NCBI GenBank assembly: GCA_036401395.1
Contig: DASWUZ010000028.1
Span: 1-8,162, forward strand
From: DASWUZ01 sp036401395
GTDB lineage: Bacteria; Acidobacteriota; Terriglobia; Terriglobales; Acidobacteriaceae
Direction of reading: 5' to 3'
Length of the DNA: 8,162 bases
The translations under genes and the position numbers were made by a program. Of this stretch, positions 6,399 to 8,162 are shown one piece after another. Under the pieces are notes generated by a model. That model made no database searches, had not been told where the DNA came from, and worked only from the letters and a program-made list of their open reading frames with translations. Position 1 is the first letter of the stretch, and every line of letters begins with the position of its first letter.

Positions 6399-7655
6399 AT
6401 GGCAATGATTGATCCGAGTCACAGAGATGCAAATGGCGTACTGCCAGCATCACCGCGACTCAGGCTGCTTATCTTGGCCGTGCTAGGGCTCATGGCGACG
6501 CTCTCGACCGTGGTTGGACTTAAAGAAGCTGTAACTGATCACACCGTCATGGGCGGACGGGTAAGGAATGGAGGCGTCGACTTCCAGTGGAGTGGCGCGC
6601 ATATTCTCGCTGAGCACCAGGACCCGTGGAAAACTTACATCAATGGCGATCCCAAGGGGCAGATCATCCTCGGCCAGCAACCTAACTACCTCGCTGAGTT
6701 CTACCTTTTACTTGGTCCCTTGGGTAGGATGTCCTTCCCGCATGCCCGAGAAATCTGGGCTGTGTTGAATTTGTTTTTCCTGGCTGGAAATCTACTTATC
6801 CTTCGTAAGATGTTCCATCTCGACCGCGATCATTTTCTGCTGCTCGCGTTTCTGTCGCTGAGTGCTACTCCATTTCGCGTAACGATGTCGAACGGACAGC
6901 ACGCGCTCTTTATCTTGTTGATGCTGAGCATAGTGTTCTATGTATCAAATAGGTGGACCAAAGGAATTGCGCTGGGTATTAGTTATTGCAAATACAGCTT
7001 CTCTCCGCTGTTTGTACTGGTGCTGCTGGTTAGAAGGCGCTTCGGTGTAGTGCTTATCTCAACAATTCCGCCGCTGATCGGCTTGCTCATTGCCTGGCAT
7101 ATGCTGGGCGGCAACCTTGAAACGCTTGCATTTGAACCTGTGGCTACCTCGAAGATTGCGATGGGACCTGGGAACGCCGACATTATGACGCCCTTGGAGA
7201 TTCTTCTTCGTAATCATGGCGTGGCCGCTGGGCCGACTTATACCGTGCCAACGTTGTTCGGCCTGATTGCAGCGGTGATAGTCGCGATTTGGATCGGCCT
7301 CAACCGGAGGCTCGACGAACGGATGCAATTCGCCTTGACCATAGTGATGACTCTGCTGTGCTTCAAGCATGTACTCTACGACTTCATCGTGCTCATGGTG
7401 CCAGTCGCTGCCGCGATCGCTGCGCCCCGATCAAGAGCGCGAACGATTGTGTTCCTGTGTATGGTGCATTTCTGGTTCATAACAACGGTCGTAAACAGGT
7501 TTTTTCCTTCCCGTGTCTACGCACCGGAGGTCATGATTTATTCACTGATCTTGCTCATCATGGGAATAGCGGTATCGAGGCTTTATCCGGCGCCGGAGGT
7601 GGAGGGGCAATCCTCCTTGCCGATAAGCCCGGATGCAGCATCAATTAGCGTCTGA
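6399..7655 (+). CDS. Multi-pass membrane glycosyltransferase, GT87/DUF2029 family
   Basis: A 418-residue integral membrane protein with about 9-11 hydrophobic segments (clear ones near 20-42, 117-136, 165-183, 197-236, 283-300, 308-342, 347-366 and 375-395). It fits the GT87/DUF2029 family of GT-C enzymes, which use polyprenyl-phosphate sugars on the outer side of the membrane; actinobacterial members are mannosyltransferases. Supporting motifs are VDFQWSGAHIL at 60-70 in the first external loop, where Asp61 is the likely catalytic acidic residue, DPWKTY at 75-80, MSNGQHALFILLM at 163-175, and GIALGISYCKYSFSP at 189-203 followed by a basic RRRF turn. The start is strongly supported: GGAGG at 6386-6390 lies eight bases before the ATG. 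The gap after the GT2-GtrA gene is 38 bases, which points to one transcript and a donor-maker/donor-user pair. The stop is two bases from the convergent small gene. Family assignment is fairly sure; sugar and acceptor are not known. Confidence 0.85.
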   Translation: MAMIDPSHRDANGVLPASPRLRLLILAVLGLMATLSTVVGLKEAVTDHTVMGGRVRNGGVDFQWSGAHILAEHQDPWKTYINGDPKGQIILGQQPNYLAEFYLLLGPLGRMSFPHAREIWAVLNLFFLAGNLLILRKMFHLDRDHFLLLAFLSLSATPFRVTMSNGQHALFILLMLSIVFYVSNRWTKGIALGISYCKYSFSPLFVLVLLVRRRFGVVLISTIPPLIGLLIAWHMLGGNLETLAFEPVATSKIAMGPGNADIMTPLEILLRNHGVAAGPTYTVPTLFGLIAAVIVAIWIGLNRRLDERMQFALTIVMTLLCFKHVLYDFIVLMVPVAAAIAAPRSRARTIVFLCMVHFWFITTVVNRFFPSRVYAPEVMIYSLILLIMGIAVSRLYPAPEVEGQSSLPISPDAASISV

Positions 7656-7657
7656 AT

Positions 7658-7942
7658 TTACATTACTTTCCAAAGCTGCCAGAGCGCAAAGCCCAGACCG
7701 GCGACGCCAGCCTCGACGGCCAAAGACCACATGATCGCAATATAGACGCCCAAGCCCTCGCCATGGGGGATCTCCAGCCGCACCAGGGACGGGGCGATCT
7801 CCTGGTCTAACGTCGGAGAACTCCCTGAAATTACCTGTGTCCCTGAAATGATCTGGTCAGTAACCTCTGTGGCGTGCATGATCAAGTTGGGCGCAATTTC
7901 CGCCTGCCCAGTTTTGCGTCCAGAAACCACTTCAGCCCCCAT
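7658..7942 (-). CDS. Small protein with a C-terminal membrane segment, unknown function
   Basis: A 94-residue frame with no family I recognise. Residues 1-60 are soluble and mildly acidic. Residues 64-91 are hydrophobic with several Trp and Gly, then Lys-Val-Met ends the chain, so it would be a tail-anchored or single-pass protein. Two similar stretches (IISGTQ at 31-36, VISGSS at 37-42) come from an 18-base-spaced direct repeat, TCCCTGAAAT at 7822-7831 and 7840-7849. The ATG at 7942 is the first possible one, because an in-frame stop lies four codons upstream. The ribosome binding site is weak (only GAG about eight bases before). Codons in the second half favour G or C at third positions, which supports coding. 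It converges on the GT87 gene with a two-base gap. It could still be a chance frame. Confidence 0.5.
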   Translation of the reverse strand: MGAEVVSGRKTGQAEIAPNLIMHATEVTDQIISGTQVISGSSPTLDQEIAPSLVRLEIPHGEGLGVYIAIMWSLAVEAGVAGLGFALWQLWKVM

Positions 7943-8162
7943 ATATGCTGCTCATGAGGGAATCTATCGGCTGAATTTGCGATCTCGGTAGGAATCGATG
8001 GATTTTAGTAATCACCCCAAAAAGCCTGCCGTTCGCAGTTCAGCTCGCCTCGACTCAGTGCTAGCGAGCCCAGAGCGGCTACCGGGTGCCTACCATGAAC
8101 CGCCAACGGTGACGTGCACTAACAAGACTGCGGGCCTGACGGCTAGGCGGTCGACGTAAGGC
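7943..8162. other. Right edge, no secure gene; possible 53-residue frame
   Basis: This stretch should include the start signals of the minus-strand small gene. On the plus strand a complete 53-codon frame runs from ATG 7998 to TAA 8157-8159, with AGGA at 7990-7993 only four bases before the ATG. Its product is basic and Ser/Pro/Arg-rich with no hydrophobic segment and no motif I know. I treat it as an unproven candidate. No RNA gene or repeat is visible. Confidence 0.3.

Overview
The window reads as a bacterial chromosome fragment with moderate to high GC. The best guess is Acidobacteriota. This rests on the style of the Gly/Tyr-rich secreted protein at the left edge (its Cys-Tyr-Gly-rich core resembles proteins I recall from soil acidobacteria), on the look of the MurC sequence, and on the paired GT2-GtrA and GT87 membrane glycosyltransferases. 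No ribosomal marker is present, so the taxon is an inference. I see no mobile element, CRISPR array, tRNA or rRNA.

Layout, left to right. (1) 1-543, minus: a secreted low-complexity Gly/Tyr/Arg protein, cut by the window edge, with an 18-bp tandem repeat inside it. (2) 544-860: a divergent intergenic region. (3) 861-2303, plus: murC, the UDP-N-acetylmuramate-L-alanine ligase of peptidoglycan synthesis, standing outside any visible division/cell-wall cluster. (4) 2305-3213 and 3297-4658, both minus: a zinc-free quinone-oxidoreductase-type MDR enzyme downstream of a class III PLP aminotransferase, probably co-transcribed. (5) 4659-5181: a 523-base divergent intergenic region whose right part carries a cluster of dyad-symmetric sites. 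(6) 5182-6360 and 6399-7655, plus: a polyprenyl-phosphate sugar synthase-like GT2 fused to a GtrA membrane domain, then a GT87/DUF2029 multi-pass glycosyltransferase 38 bases later, with a strong ribosome binding site. (7) 7658-7942, minus: a small protein with one C-terminal membrane segment and no recognised family. (8) 7943-8162: no secure gene.

How the genes work together. The clearest functional unit is the 5182-7655 pair. The first enzyme would load a sugar onto a polyprenyl phosphate on the cytoplasmic face, its GtrA-like helices would anchor it and may help the lipid-sugar cross the membrane, and the GT87 protein would use that lipid-sugar on the outer face. The sugar and the acceptor cannot be read from the sequence. 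MurC also serves envelope synthesis, but nothing here ties it to the glycosyltransferases. The aminotransferase/MDR pair looks like small-molecule amine or aldehyde/ketone metabolism with unknown substrates. Both convergent gene pairs have stop codons only 1 and 2 bases apart, so their 3' ends leave no room for a terminator between the genes. I found no wholly new system. The most noteworthy items are the dyad cluster before the glycosyltransferase operon, the repeat-built secreted protein, and the lipid-linked sugar module itself.
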